NCBI GenBank assembly: GCA_018433245.1
Contig: JAHDRN010000013.1
Span: forward strand, 1-64,000
DNA: 64,000 bases
Direction: 5' to 3'
Origin: Candidatus Proruminimicrobium quisquiliarum
GTDB lineage: Bacteria > Elusimicrobiota > Endomicrobiia > Endomicrobiales > Endomicrobiaceae
In this document: one piece after another, positions 44,075 through 52,574 of the stretch
How positions within the stretch are numbered: position 1 is the stretch's first letter
Layout of the letters: each line of letters starts with the position of its first letter
Program-made: the position numbers and the translations under genes
The notes under the pieces: generated by a model
The model's database searches: none
What the model was told of the DNA's origin: nothing
Seen by the model: the letters and a program-made list of their open reading frames with translations, nothing else

Positions 44075-44686
44075 TTATGACGGTTTTATAAAATCTTTTA
44101 CGGGAGCAAAAGTTTTTCTGTGTATTTCGCATGGACCGTATTGTTTAATGCATGCGATATGTTTTTTTGTGCCGTATCCTTTATGGTCTTCAAACAAATA
44201 CTGAGGGAATTCTTTGGCGTATTGGTACATCAGTCTGTCTCTTGTAACTTTTGCAAGTATTGACGCGCAGGCGATGCATGCGCTTTTTGCGTCTCCGTCA
44301 ACAATAGCTTCCTGATTTATATCTAAATCAGGAATTTTATGATTGCCGTCGACAAGAATTACTTCGGGTTTAATTTTAAGGCTTGATACGGCGTTTCTCA
44401 TGGCAAGAAAAGTTGCTTCTAAAATATTTATTCTGTCAATAATTTTATTGTCAACGGTTGCTATGCCGTAAGCCGCCGCTTTTTGTGTTATGATTTCAAA
44501 CAGTTCGTTTCTTTTTTTTTCGGTAAGTTTTTTTGAATCGTTTACGCCGTCAATGCTGGTGCCTTTTGGAAGTATAACTGCCGCCGCTACGACCGGACCT
44601 GCTAAAGGACCCCGCCCTGCCTCGTCAACTCCCGAGACAAAACTGAGTCCTTTATCGTAATATAATTTGTCAAAAAGAAAAATAAT
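44075..44686 (-). CDS. rnhB: Ribonuclease HII, no standard start codon
   Basis: About 203 aa; removes RNA from RNA-DNA hybrids. Reading back from the ATG at 44401 the frame stays open and gives the family N-terminus: GVDEAGRGPLAGPVVAAAVI, NDSKKLTEKKRNELF, DRINILEATFLAM. The second half holds VDGNHKIP, DAKSACIACASILAKVTRDR and HKGYGTKKHI. No ATG, GTG or TTG lies in frame between the rplS stop (44696-44698) and the motif; the likely start is ATT at 44686 or 44683, after weak GGGAAA. Start is uncertain. Confidence 0.82.
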   Translation of the reverse strand: MIFLFDKLYYDKGLSFVSGVDEAGRGPLAGPVVAAAVILPKGTSIDGVNDSKKLTEKKRNELFEIITQKAAAYGIATVDNKIIDRINILEATFLAMRNAVSSLKIKPEVILVDGNHKIPDLDINQEAIVDGDAKSACIACASILAKVTRDRLMYQYAKEFPQYLFEDHKGYGTKKHIACIKQYGPCEIHRKTFAPVKDFIKPS

Positions 44687-44695
44687 ATTTCCCGT

Positions 44696-45091
44696 TTACT
44701 GTATTGCCGCCGGCGCCTGTTCCGCCGCTGCCGCTTCTTCCTGTTGTTTTGCCTGCATTTCTGAAATTCTTGCAGCTTTTCCTGAAAGATTTCTAAGGTA
44801 ATAAAGTTTTGCTCTTCTTACTTTACCGGTTTTTACAACTGTTATTTTATTAATTCTCGGCGAATGAATAGGGAATATTCTTTCAACACCTATGCCGAAA
44901 GATATCTTTCTTACCGTGAAAGTTTCCGAAAGACCGGAACCTTTTCTCTGAATTACGACGCCTTCAAAAATCTGTATTCTTTCATTTCCGCCTTCAACAA
45001 CTTTGAAATGAACTTTTACCGTGTCGCCGGATTTAAACTGTACCTTTACGTCTTTTTTCTGACTGGCTTCTACATGTGCTATAAGTGACAT
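44696..45091 (-). CDS. rplS: 50S ribosomal protein L19
   Basis: L19 sits at the subunit interface. [49 protein letters not shown] and [16 protein letters not shown] (pieces) identify it. 131 aa; the C-terminal [16 protein letters not shown] tail is an extra. RBS GAGGAGC upstream. Between trmD and rnhB, the usual order. Confidence 0.97.
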   Translation of the reverse strand: MSLIAHVEASQKKDVKVQFKSGDTVKVHFKVVEGGNERIQIFEGVVIQRKGSGLSETFTVRKISFGIGVERIFPIHSPRINKITVVKTGKVRRAKLYYLRNLSGKAARISEMQAKQQEEAAAAEQAPAAIQ

Positions 45092-45106
45092 TTTGCTGCT
45101 CCTCTA

Positions 45107-45805
45107 TTATTTTAATAAGTCAGGTCTTCTTTTTTTAGTTCTTTCCAAAGCCTGTTCTTTACGCCATTTTTCTATATCAGAATGGTTCCCCGACAATAAA
45201 ACTTCGGGAACTTTCATTTTTTTAAATTCCGCGGGTCTTGTATAATGCGGATAATCAAGAAACCCGTTGTAAAACGAATCCTGTTGGACCGATAATTTAT
45301 CCTGAACTACGCCCGGCAGCATTCTTGCGACGGAATCTATCAAAACCATTGCGGGAATTTCGCCGCCCGTTAAAACATAATCGCCGATTGATATTTCTTC
45401 GTCAACCCATTCGATTATTCTTTCGTCTATGCCTTCGTAATGACCGCACAATAAAACAAGATGTTCGTATTTTGCAAGTTTTTTGACGATGCCTGTTTTT
45501 AATGTTTTCCCCTGAGGGCTCATATAAATAACAAGCGGTTTTTTGAACGGATTTTTATATAAATTGTTCCGTTTTTTTACTCCGGCGCTTTTAAGCGCTT
45601 CGTAAACAGGTTCGGGTTTCATTACCATTCCCGGACCGCCGCCGAAAGGTCTGTCGTCAACTTTATTGTGTTTGTCTTTTGTAAAAGATCTTATATCCGT
45701 ACAGCTTATGTTTAAAATTTTCTTATCAGCGGCTTTTGCCAAAAGACTGCAAGTCAAAGGCCCTTCAAACATTTTCGGGAATATAGTCAGAATATCAATC
45801 TTCAT
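45107..45805 (-). CDS. trmD: tRNA (guanine-N1)-methyltransferase TrmD
   Basis: 232-aa SPOUT enzyme that methylates G37 of tRNA. It starts MKIDILTIFPKMFEG, has DDRPFGGGPGMVMKPEP, LLCGHYEGIDERI, and the knot ISIGDYVLTGGEIPAMVLID with SVARMLPGVV. Overlaps the rimM end by 11 bases, so translation is coupled. Confidence 0.96.
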   Translation of the reverse strand: MKIDILTIFPKMFEGPLTCSLLAKAADKKILNISCTDIRSFTKDKHNKVDDRPFGGGPGMVMKPEPVYEALKSAGVKKRNNLYKNPFKKPLVIYMSPQGKTLKTGIVKKLAKYEHLVLLCGHYEGIDERIIEWVDEEISIGDYVLTGGEIPAMVLIDSVARMLPGVVQDKLSVQQDSFYNGFLDYPHYTRPAEFKKMKVPEVLLSGNHSDIEKWRKEQALERTKKRRPDLLK

Positions 45806-46094
45806 ATACTATGTAACCGGCGTATTCCAAAATATCGTCAATTTTGATTTTTGAGCCGTACATGCTTTCATATCCCTCGGGCAAAGTTACGAATATTTTT
45901 TTTCTTAAAATATTTACTTCCGTAACTATGCTTTTTAACGCCGGTATTAAAAGTTCTTCTTCGTGCGATTTTATCACCCAAATATCATTTGCCCCGGTCG
46001 TCATAACATCTGATAAAAGACCCAGCTTGTTGCTTTTATTGTCGTAAACTTCAAAACCCAATATATCTTTAATTTTCCACTTCAAATCTGTCAT
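45795..46094 (-). CDS. rimM: RimM reduced to its PRC-barrel domain
   Basis: 99 aa, compared with about 170 for RimM, the 30S maturation factor that binds S19. Only the C-terminal PRC barrel is present: ILGFEVYDNKSNKLGLLSDVM, IWVIKSHEEELLIPALKSIV and KIFVTLPEG match RimM. The N-terminal barrel is missing, and the khpA stop lies just one base ahead of the ATG, so there is no room for it. Identified mainly by place between khpA and trmD; a generic PRC-barrel protein is the alternative. Confidence 0.72.
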   Translation of the reverse strand: MTDLKWKIKDILGFEVYDNKSNKLGLLSDVMTTGANDIWVIKSHEEELLIPALKSIVTEVNILRKKIFVTLPEGYESMYGSKIKIDDILEYAGYIVYED

Positions 46095-46095
46095 A

Positions 46096-46326
46096 TTACT
46101 CTACTATTTCAACATTTGTTCTTTTGTCAAGTTTGGCTGATGCAGAATTTACTATTATTCTTATGGCTTTTATTATTCTGCCTTCTTTTCCGATAATTTT
46201 TCCTCTGTCGCTTTCGGCGACTTTAAGTTCCAATATTGTTGATTTCTCTCCGGCAACCTCGTTTATCTCAACCTGTTCCGGATTGTCAACAAGAGCCTTT
46301 GCTATATAAAGAATCAAATCTTTCAT
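46096..46326 (-). CDS. khpA: RNA-binding KH protein KhpA
   Basis: 76-aa single KH domain with the GxxG loop in GKIIGKEGRIIKAIRIIVNSA. In Firmicutes KhpA works with KhpB on RNA and cell-length control. It starts LILYIAKALVDNPEQVEIN. Standard place between rpsP and rimM. Confidence 0.93.
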   Translation of the reverse strand: MKDLILYIAKALVDNPEQVEINEVAGEKSTILELKVAESDRGKIIGKEGRIIKAIRIIVNSASAKLDKRTNVEIVE

Positions 46327-46354
46327 TAGTCCTCCAAAATTAAACAGGCTGCTT

Positions 46355-46600
46355 TTATCCGGCAGGTTGTTGTTTTTTTACTAAAGAAGCAACTGTATCC
46401 GAAGCTTGCGCGCCGGTTTTTACCCAGTATTCAAACCTGTCCATTTTAATGTTAAGTTTGTTTTCCGTAAGCAACGGATCATACTGCCCGAGTATTTCTA
46501 TAGGCTTTCCGTTTCTTTTTGCTCTTTGGTCTATGGCAACCACTCTGTAGTAAGGTCTTTTAGGTCTTCCGATTCTCTGTAAACGAATCCTCACGCTCAT
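46355..46600 (-). CDS. rpsP: 30S ribosomal protein S16
   Basis: 81-aa S16, with SVRIRLQRIGRPKRPYYRVV, EILGQYDPL and the VKTGAQASDTVASLV ending. RBS AAGGAGAC on the - strand. First gene of rpsP-khpA-rimM-trmD-rplS-rnhB-yraN; ffh does not precede it here. Confidence 0.97.
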   Translation of the reverse strand: MSVRIRLQRIGRPKRPYYRVVAIDQRAKRNGKPIEILGQYDPLLTENKLNIKMDRFEYWVKTGAQASDTVASLVKKQQPAG

Positions 46601-46652
46601 CTTTTGTCTCCTTAAAAATAATACAACCCGCTTTTTGCAGGCTTAGAAAGTT

Positions 46653-46681
46653 ATTCTATATGTTTTTGCTTATTTTGTCAA
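46653..46681 (-). promoter_or_regulatory. Promoter of the rpsP operon
   Basis: On the - strand: TTGACA (46681-46676), 17-base spacer, TAGAAT (46658-46653). The leader carries CCTGC-aaaaa-GCGGG as a small hairpin before the RBS. The rest of the 46601-47020 gap is AT-rich and I see no gene in it; the 65-codon + frame at 46660 lacks an RBS and family likeness. Confidence 0.75.
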
Positions 46682-46954
46682 TAATGATTAAATCTCTTTT
46701 CTATTTTTGGCAAAGAAGTAAAAAATTGTTATTTATTTATGGCATTAAATATTCAATGTGTTTTCATTTTCCATGTTGTGGTATTTATAATGTTTGGCGG
46801 AAAAGCAGGATAGTGTTAAATTTCAATCCTAAGAAAATAAAAAATATGATCTCATAAATGCTTCAATCAATTTGTTATTTGTTTAATCAGTAAATTAAAT
46901 ATGCCGGAATATGAGAATACTTTTGTTGTTTTAGCAATAGCTTAAAGTTCAATC

Positions 46955-46983
46955 TTGATTTAATAATAAAAAGTTTGTAAAAT
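46955..46983 (+). promoter_or_regulatory. Promoter for the lysine-rich-tail gene
   Basis: TTGATT (46955-46960), 17-base spacer, TAAAAT (46978-46983), about 38 bases before the ATG at 47021. Confidence 0.55.
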
Positions 46984-47020
46984 CCATTATAGTCAAAAAA
47001 GTTTTGAGAAGGAGAAAAAA

Positions 47021-47449
47021 ATGGCTGTAAAAAAATCAGTAAAAACAGCAGTAACGGGAAAAGAAGTAGAAAAGAAGAAATCTGTTGCAAAATCAATTAA
47101 AAAATTTGCGGCAAAAAAACCTGCCGTAAGCAATCCGGAACCTAAAAAACAGGAACAGGTAAAAGAAACTGTCACAAATTCTAATTCCTATGTTCTTATT
47201 GATCATCCGTGTGAAAAAGAAAACATCACAAGCAGCGAATATGTCATAAGAATAGGCGCATCAATGGACGGATACGTTGAAATATCTTTTAACGACGCAG
47301 AATGGGAACCTTGCAGGTTTGCATCCGGATACTGGTGGTTTGACTGGAAATATTATAAACCGGGAAATGTTAAAATATCTGCAAGACTCGTTTCAAACGA
47401 AGGACAGATTTTAAAACTTTCCGATGTGAGAAAATGTAAGGTAATTTAA
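47021..47449 (+). CDS. Hypothetical protein: lysine-rich tail plus beta-sandwich domain
   Basis: 142 aa, cytoplasmic (no signal peptide). Residues 1-50 are a Lys/Ala/Val-rich, histone-H1-like tail (KKSVKTAVTGKEVEKKKSVA, KKFAAKKPA). Residues about 60-142 look like a small beta-sandwich similar in style to glycogen-binding or immunoglobulin-like modules: SSEYVIRIGASMDGYVEISF, WEPCRFASGYWWFDW, KPGNVKISARLVS. Strong RBS GAAGGAG. It might tether a polysaccharide or protein to DNA or RNA; no family recognised. Confidence 0.6.
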   Translation: MAVKKSVKTAVTGKEVEKKKSVAKSIKKFAAKKPAVSNPEPKKQEQVKETVTNSNSYVLIDHPCEKENITSSEYVIRIGASMDGYVEISFNDAEWEPCRFASGYWWFDWKYYKPGNVKISARLVSNEGQILKLSDVRKCKVI

Positions 47450-47454
47450 ATATA

Positions 47455-47625
47455 ATGTCTTGCGACACGGATAAAGAATCTTGCAGTTTGATTAAATTAA
47501 TATCCATAGCGGTTTTTTCAATATCTGTTTTTGTTATAATTTTTTCTGTTTTTTCAAAAAAACAAACATTGCAGGAAAGATTAAAAAATGTCTATGACGG
47601 TTTATCTCCACAGGATTATGAATAA
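47455..47625 (+). CDS. Small single-span membrane protein
   Basis: 56 aa, read directly: MSCDTDKESCSLIKLISIAV, then a hydrophobic stretch to about residue 33, then KKQTLQERLKNVYDGLSPQD and end. One membrane helix with a cytoplasmic amphipathic tail is likely. It starts 5 bases after the previous stop and ends 29 bases before smc, so it is part of that operon. Weak RBS. Function unknown. Confidence 0.5.
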   Translation: MSCDTDKESCSLIKLISIAVFSISVFVIIFSVFSKKQTLQERLKNVYDGLSPQDYE

Positions 47626-47654
47626 TCCGTATAAACCGTTTCGGTAATATAATA

Positions 47655-50600
47655 ATGTATTTAAAAAAATTAGAGCTTTGCGGGTTCAAATCATTTGCCG
47701 ACAGAACTGTTCTTACGTTTGAACAGGGCGTTTCTTCCATTATAGGGCCTAACGGCTGCGGGAAATCAAATATTTCCGACGCAATACGCTGGTGCTTGGG
47801 AGAACAAAGGGCAAAGTCAATGAGAAGCAAGGCTATGCAGGACGTTATTTTCAGCGGCACAAAATCAAGAGCCGCTACGGGTATGTCCGAAGTTACTCTC
47901 GTTTTTGATAATTCGCAGAATACAATCCCGATAGATTATTCGGAAGTCGCAATAACAAGAAGGCTTTTCAGAAGCGGCGAAAGCGAATATTTCATAAATA
48001 AAAACCAATGCAGGCTCAAAGACATAAGAGATTTGTTTCTTGATACGGGTATCGGCAGCGGCGGCTATTCAATAATAGAACAGAATAAAGTTGAAGAGCT
48101 CGTTATGGCTACGCCTGAAATAAGAAGAGAGTTTTTTGAAGAAGTCGCCGGCGTCGCAAAATATAAAGCAAGAAGGGAAGAGACTCTTCACAGGCTTGAA
48201 AAAATAGAAACCGATATGGCAAGGCTTAAAGATTCTCTCAATATTTATGAGGATCAGATAAAGAAACTTGACGTTCAGGCAAGGAAAGCCAAACAGTATA
48301 AAAAATATCAGGAAGAACTGGCAAAATACGAAATAGCGGATATCGTCAATAATCTTGCAAGAGGTTATGAACAGATAGAGCAGCTTAAAAAAAACCTTGA
48401 ACCGAAAATAAGAGAATTTGAAACCGCAAACACGCTGTTAAACCAGATGGAAACCGAAGTTGAAGAATTGAGACTTTCACAGATAGAAACCGATGATAAT
48501 TACGTTTCCTTAAATAACGAATATTCGCAGCTGAAAAGTTCAATAACGATCGCCGACAGCGCAGTAAAAAATTTAAGACAGAAAGACGCCGAACTTTTAA
48601 ACGAACAGGGCCGTTTGAAAACTGAAATAGAAGAGTCGCAGGAAAAAATTTCAAAGTATGAGAACGATATTCTTACGATTAATACAAACGACGACGGAAT
48701 AGAACAGGAAGTCGCGTCTTTAAAATCGGAATTTGAAGAAAAAGAAAAAGATTTCAACGCTCTTAAAGAAAAACTTGCCGAACTTGAAAACAAAGAAAAT
48801 CTTACAAGAGATAAATTATACGAGCTTGAACAGAAAAAAGACATTTTAATAAATTCAAAAACAAGCATTTATCAGGAACAGTCGGAAGCAAACGCCGAAG
48901 TAGGCTCGCTTACAAGGCAGATTGAAAGACTAAAATCGGAAATACAGCCGTCTACCGACGAGATAGAGTCGGATAACAAAGCGCTTGCCGAAACTCAGGC
49001 CCAGCTTGAAGAACTTACGAAAAAAGAAGAAGAATCAAAACAGATTGTTTTAAATATAGAAACGGAAATATCAAATTTAAAAGAAAAAGAAAGCAGTCTG
49101 AAACAGAATATAGCCGCAATTGAGGCAAGAATCAGCACTCTCAAAGAAATGGCTCAGCGCGATCCGGTAACGGCTTCAATTAAAGCAGTTATAGACGCCG
49201 GTTTTGCAAAGACGACAGTAAGCTCAATTATCGCTCCGGACGAAGATAAAATAGAAACGGCGGCGGTCGCTTTGGGCGATAAGCTTGATTATTTGATATG
49301 CGATACGCTCAGGCAGGCCGAAGACGCGGTAAAATATCTTAAAGAAAACAATCTTTACAAACTAACGTTCTTGGTTTTGGAAAAATTGCCCGAAATTCAG
49401 GAACAGACCGCCAACGCAGGATTTGCCAAAGGTACTGAGCTGTTTAAATTGTTAAACTGCTCTAAAGAAAACGAAAAAATAGGCAGATTTATAGCTTACG
49501 GAACTTATATTGACGATGATAAAATCTACGGGCAGGCGACTGTTTTCGGCGGCGGCAGAAATTTGTCGGATAAACCGGTTTTAGTTGAAGAGCAAATTAA
49601 GAAATTAAACCACGACATTGAAAATAAAAGACAGGAACTTGAAGTTCTTAATAAAGAAATTTCGGTGCATGAAGACAAAGAACTTAATATAAATCTTGAC
49701 AACAGGACAAATTCAAACGAAAAGACAAAAGTTGCGTTAAGAATTGAATATTTTAAAGAAACCATAGAACAGAAAAAATCAAATATCGCCGAAACCGTCA
49801 GCGAAATTGAAAGGCTGCAGTCCGAACAAATCGCTAAAAAACAGCTGGCCGATTCCGTAAATGAAAAATTTACCGAAATAGACAACAGCCTGGCTGAAAT
49901 TGAAATTGAAAAATCACGTCTTGAAGAAATATTGCAGGCGACCGAAACCGAAGCCGGGCTTTTAAAAAATACCGAAGAAGAAAAACACGATATTTATATG
50001 GCCGTTTCAACAAAATTCGCCCAGAGAGAAAGCGATTTAAACAACAGACAGCAGGGTAAAAAATATATAGAAGACAATATCGCAAATTTAAAAGAGCAAA
50101 TACTTCAGAAAACAAACAGAATCGCCGAGATAGAACTTTCTCTTCAGGAAATTTTAACTTCTCAGGAACAGGAAACGGCGAATATCAGAAAATATAACGA
50201 TGAAATAATAGAAAAAGAAACGGCTTTACAGCTTGTAAAATCAAAAAGAGACGAAATTATAGCAAGCATAGAATCAAAAAACATAGTCATACACGAAACA
50301 AAAATTAAAGTGGAAGCTCTCAGGCAGGAAGTAAGCAATATGGAAGGCGACCAAAAAAGTTTTATAACGCAGAAAAACTTTTTGGAAACAAGAATAAGAG
50401 AATCTTACGGAAAAACTTTTGAAGAGCTTAAAGACCAATATCTAGGCGTTGAAGTTGACAGAGAGACGATTGATAAAATAAAGAAAAAAATGGAAGATAT
50501 GGGTCAGGTCAATATGGCCGCTCAGGAAGAATACGACCAGCTTTCGCAGAGATACGATTTTATAGTCACGCAGCAGAACGACCTTATAAAAGCCAAAAAA

Positions 50601-51140
50601 GATCTTGAAGAAGTTATACAAAAGATAAATCAGACTACCGTTGAAAATTTCAAAAAGACTTTTGACGTTGTCAGAGAAAATTTTAAAATACAGTACAAAA
50701 AATTGTTCGGCGGCGGAGAAGCGGATCTTACGCTTACCGATGAAAACAATCTTCTTGAATCCGGCGTTGATATTTCGGCGCAGCCTCCGGGAAAAGCCGT
50801 TAAAAATATTCTTCAGTGTTCGGGTGGGGAAAAAGCCCTTACGGCCGTTGCGCTTCTTTTCTCGTTCTTTCTTACAAAACCTTCGCCTTTCTGCATACTT
50901 GACGAAGTTGACGCTCCTCTTGACGACGCAAATATAGGAAGATATATAAACGTCATAAAAGAATTTGCCCAAAAAACACAGTTTTTGGTTGTTACTCATA
51001 ATAAACGAACAATGGAAATGGCGGACGTTCTTTACGGCGTGACTATGGAAGAACAGGGTATTTCAAAAATAATATCGGTCAGAATGAGCAGGGAGAGCGA
51101 ACAAGAAATAGACCAGATACTCGAATCAAAACCTAAATAA
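47655..51140 (+). CDS. smc: Chromosome segregation ATPase SMC
   Basis: 1161 aa; condenses and organises the chromosome with ScpAB (not in this window). N-terminal Walker A GPNGCGKSN (residues 32-40), CLGEQRAKSMRSKAM, long coiled coils from about 165 to 500 and 670 to 1010, a hinge between (IKAVIDAGFAKTTVSSII, GQATVFGGGRNLS), and C-terminal LQCSGGEKALTAVALLF signature and FCILDEVDAPLDD Walker B. Complete. Repeat G follows. Confidence 0.97.
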   Translation: MYLKKLELCGFKSFADRTVLTFEQGVSSIIGPNGCGKSNISDAIRWCLGEQRAKSMRSKAMQDVIFSGTKSRAATGMSEVTLVFDNSQNTIPIDYSEVAITRRLFRSGESEYFINKNQCRLKDIRDLFLDTGIGSGGYSIIEQNKVEELVMATPEIRREFFEEVAGVAKYKARREETLHRLEKIETDMARLKDSLNIYEDQIKKLDVQARKAKQYKKYQEELAKYEIADIVNNLARGYEQIEQLKKNLEPKIREFETANTLLNQMETEVEELRLSQIETDDNYVSLNNEYSQLKSSITIADSAVKNLRQKDAELLNEQGRLKTEIEESQEKISKYENDILTINTNDDGIEQEVASLKSEFEEKEKDFNALKEKLAELENKENLTRDKLYELEQKKDILINSKTSIYQEQSEANAEVGSLTRQIERLKSEIQPSTDEIESDNKALAETQAQLEELTKKEEESKQIVLNIETEISNLKEKESSLKQNIAAIEARISTLKEMAQRDPVTASIKAVIDAGFAKTTVSSIIAPDEDKIETAAVALGDKLDYLICDTLRQAEDAVKYLKENNLYKLTFLVLEKLPEIQEQTANAGFAKGTELFKLLNCSKENEKIGRFIAYGTYIDDDKIYGQATVFGGGRNLSDKPVLVEEQIKKLNHDIENKRQELEVLNKEISVHEDKELNINLDNRTNSNEKTKVALRIEYFKETIEQKKSNIAETVSEIERLQSEQIAKKQLADSVNEKFTEIDNSLAEIEIEKSRLEEILQATETEAGLLKNTEEEKHDIYMAVSTKFAQRESDLNNRQQGKKYIEDNIANLKEQILQKTNRIAEIELSLQEILTSQEQETANIRKYNDEIIEKETALQLVKSKRDEIIASIESKNIVIHETKIKVEALRQEVSNMEGDQKSFITQKNFLETRIRESYGKTFEELKDQYLGVEVDRETIDKIKKKMEDMGQVNMAAQEEYDQLSQRYDFIVTQQNDLIKAKKDLEEVIQKINQTTVENFKKTFDVVRENFKIQYKKLFGGGEADLTLTDENNLLESGVDISAQPPGKAVKNILQCSGGEKALTAVALLFSFFLTKPSPFCILDEVDAPLDDANIGRYINVIKEFAQKTQFLVVTHNKRTMEMADVLYGVTMEEQGISKIISVRMSRESEQEIDQILESKPK

Positions 51141-51355
51141 GCAAAAAGACTTTAATATTTTGGCTACAACTTTATATCGCAAGAGCTTATGTACCCCTCA
51201 CGGGCATGTACACCACGCTCTTGCGATATTTTGTTTCGCTCAAAATCTTAAAGTCTTAAAAGATTTGAAATACTTTTAGTTCGCACAAAATATTGCCAGT
51301 CACCGACTACACAACTGCAACAACTAACAAAATCTAAAATCTTAAAGTCTAAAAA
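51141..51355. repeat. Nested-hairpin intergenic repeat, copy G (after smc)
   Basis: Outer arms GACTTTAATATTTTG (51148-51162) and CAAAATCTTAAAGTC (51241-51255), 14 of 15 complementary; inner arms ATATCGCAAGAGC (51174-51186) and GCTCTTGCGATAT (51217-51229), perfect; core CTTATGTACCCC...GGGCATGTACACCAC. Two right-end fragments (TTAGTTCGCACAAAATATTG and CTAAAATCTTAAAGTC) follow. The best-preserved copy. Confidence 0.8.
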
Positions 51356-51404
51356 TTCGGCATATTTTCTTTTTATAAAATAAAATTTTAAGTATAATAT
51401 TAGT

Positions 51405-52574
51405 ATGTCTAAAACTATAATATCTTCAATCTATTGCGATACATACGAACAGACTGCGGTTGATAAAGCCGTTTTTAAAGCAATCAACTCTCTGGGCGTA
51501 TTGGATAAAATAAAACCCGGCTCAAAGATTCTTATAAAGCCTAATCTTTTGAGCGATCACCGTCCCGATGAAGCAATAACAACACATCCTGCAATTATAA
51601 AATCAATAGTTCAAATAGTTAAATCAAAAGGCGCGGTTCCTTTTATAGGAGACAGCCCCGGAAATATTTTAAAAGGTATTGAAAACGTATGGGAAAAGAC
51701 GGAAATGACGTCAATTGCCGCCGAAGCCGGAATCCGCCTTGTAAGTTTTGAAACTTCCGGAGTAAAAGAAATGCCGGTCAAACATCCTACCGTTAAATCA
51801 ATAAGCGTAGCCAAAACCGTATTTGATTTTGACGCAATAATAAACGTTCCGAAATTAAAAACGCATACGTTTATGGGGCTTACATGCGGAGTAAAAAATT
51901 TTTACGGATGCGTGCCGGGCATAAGAAAAATAGAATATCACAAAATGGCGCCTTCTCCGTATGATTTCGGTCTTTTGCTGGGCGAACTTTACGGGATTTT
52001 AAAAGATAAAATTCTTTTTACGGTTGTCGACGGCATTGAAGGTCTTGAAGGAAACGGACCCAGCACAAAAGGCATAAAAAGAAAATACAATATTGTATGC
52101 GCCGCGGCCGACGCAGTCGCGCTGGATACTTATATTACGCAATGTATTGAAAAAAATTATAAAAAAAATTTCTTTATTAAAATTTTAAAGAATTACGGAG
52201 ATACCGATTACGAAAAATTTGAATTTAAAGGTGACGGCGTTGCAAACTTTAATTTTGAAGCGGTAAAACTGCCGATAACAAAAATTTTAAATATGATTCC
52301 CGTCAGCCTTGCCAGATTTGCCGGCAAATATATAGGCAGGTTCTTATGGATAAAACCGTTTATAGAAGAGGATAAATGCGTAAAATGCGGTCAGTGTTTA
52401 AAATCATGTCCGGCAAAAACTATAATAAAAACGGATAAAGGTATAATATATATCAATGAAGAAAACTGCATATCGTGTTTCTGCTGCCATGAGTTATGCG
52501 GATACAAAGCGATAGAAATCAAGGAAAGCATAATCGCTAAACTTTTTATAAGGCTTAAGAAAAACAACAAATGA
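51405..52574 (+). CDS. DUF362 protein with two [4Fe-4S] clusters
   Basis: 389 aa. The DUF362 domain has KIKPGSKILIKPNLLSDHRP, AITTHPAIIKSIVQIVKSKG, FIGDSPGN and NVPKLKTHTFMGLTCGVKNFYG. The C-terminus has ferredoxin motifs CVKCGQCLKSCP and CISCFCCHELCG. The family is common in anaerobes, with unknown reaction, probably electron transfer or metal-centre assembly. A TATAAT lies about 12 bases before the ATG, so the leader is very short and there is no RBS. Overlaps the next gene by 4 bases. Confidence 0.87.
   Translation: MSKTIISSIYCDTYEQTAVDKAVFKAINSLGVLDKIKPGSKILIKPNLLSDHRPDEAITTHPAIIKSIVQIVKSKGAVPFIGDSPGNILKGIENVWEKTEMTSIAAEAGIRLVSFETSGVKEMPVKHPTVKSISVAKTVFDFDAIINVPKLKTHTFMGLTCGVKNFYGCVPGIRKIEYHKMAPSPYDFGLLLGELYGILKDKILFTVVDGIEGLEGNGPSTKGIKRKYNIVCAAADAVALDTYITQCIEKNYKKNFFIKILKNYGDTDYEKFEFKGDGVANFNFEAVKLPITKILNMIPVSLARFAGKYIGRFLWIKPFIEEDKCVKCGQCLKSCPAKTIIKTDKGIIYINEENCISCFCCHELCGYKAIEIKESIIAKLFIRLKKNNK

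Noticed and set aside
44075-44401. RNase HII appears as a 108-aa truncated protein
   Set aside because: The frame continues upstream past the ATG and encodes the complete N-terminal half, including the DEAGRG active site; only the start codon is unusual.
45795-46094. Short RimM caused by a frameshift
   Set aside because: The khpA stop ends one base before the start, so there is no leftover N-terminal coding DNA in any frame.
46660-46857. 65-codon open frame in the rpsP upstream gap
   Set aside because: No RBS, no recognisable pattern, and it overlaps the rpsP operon promoter.
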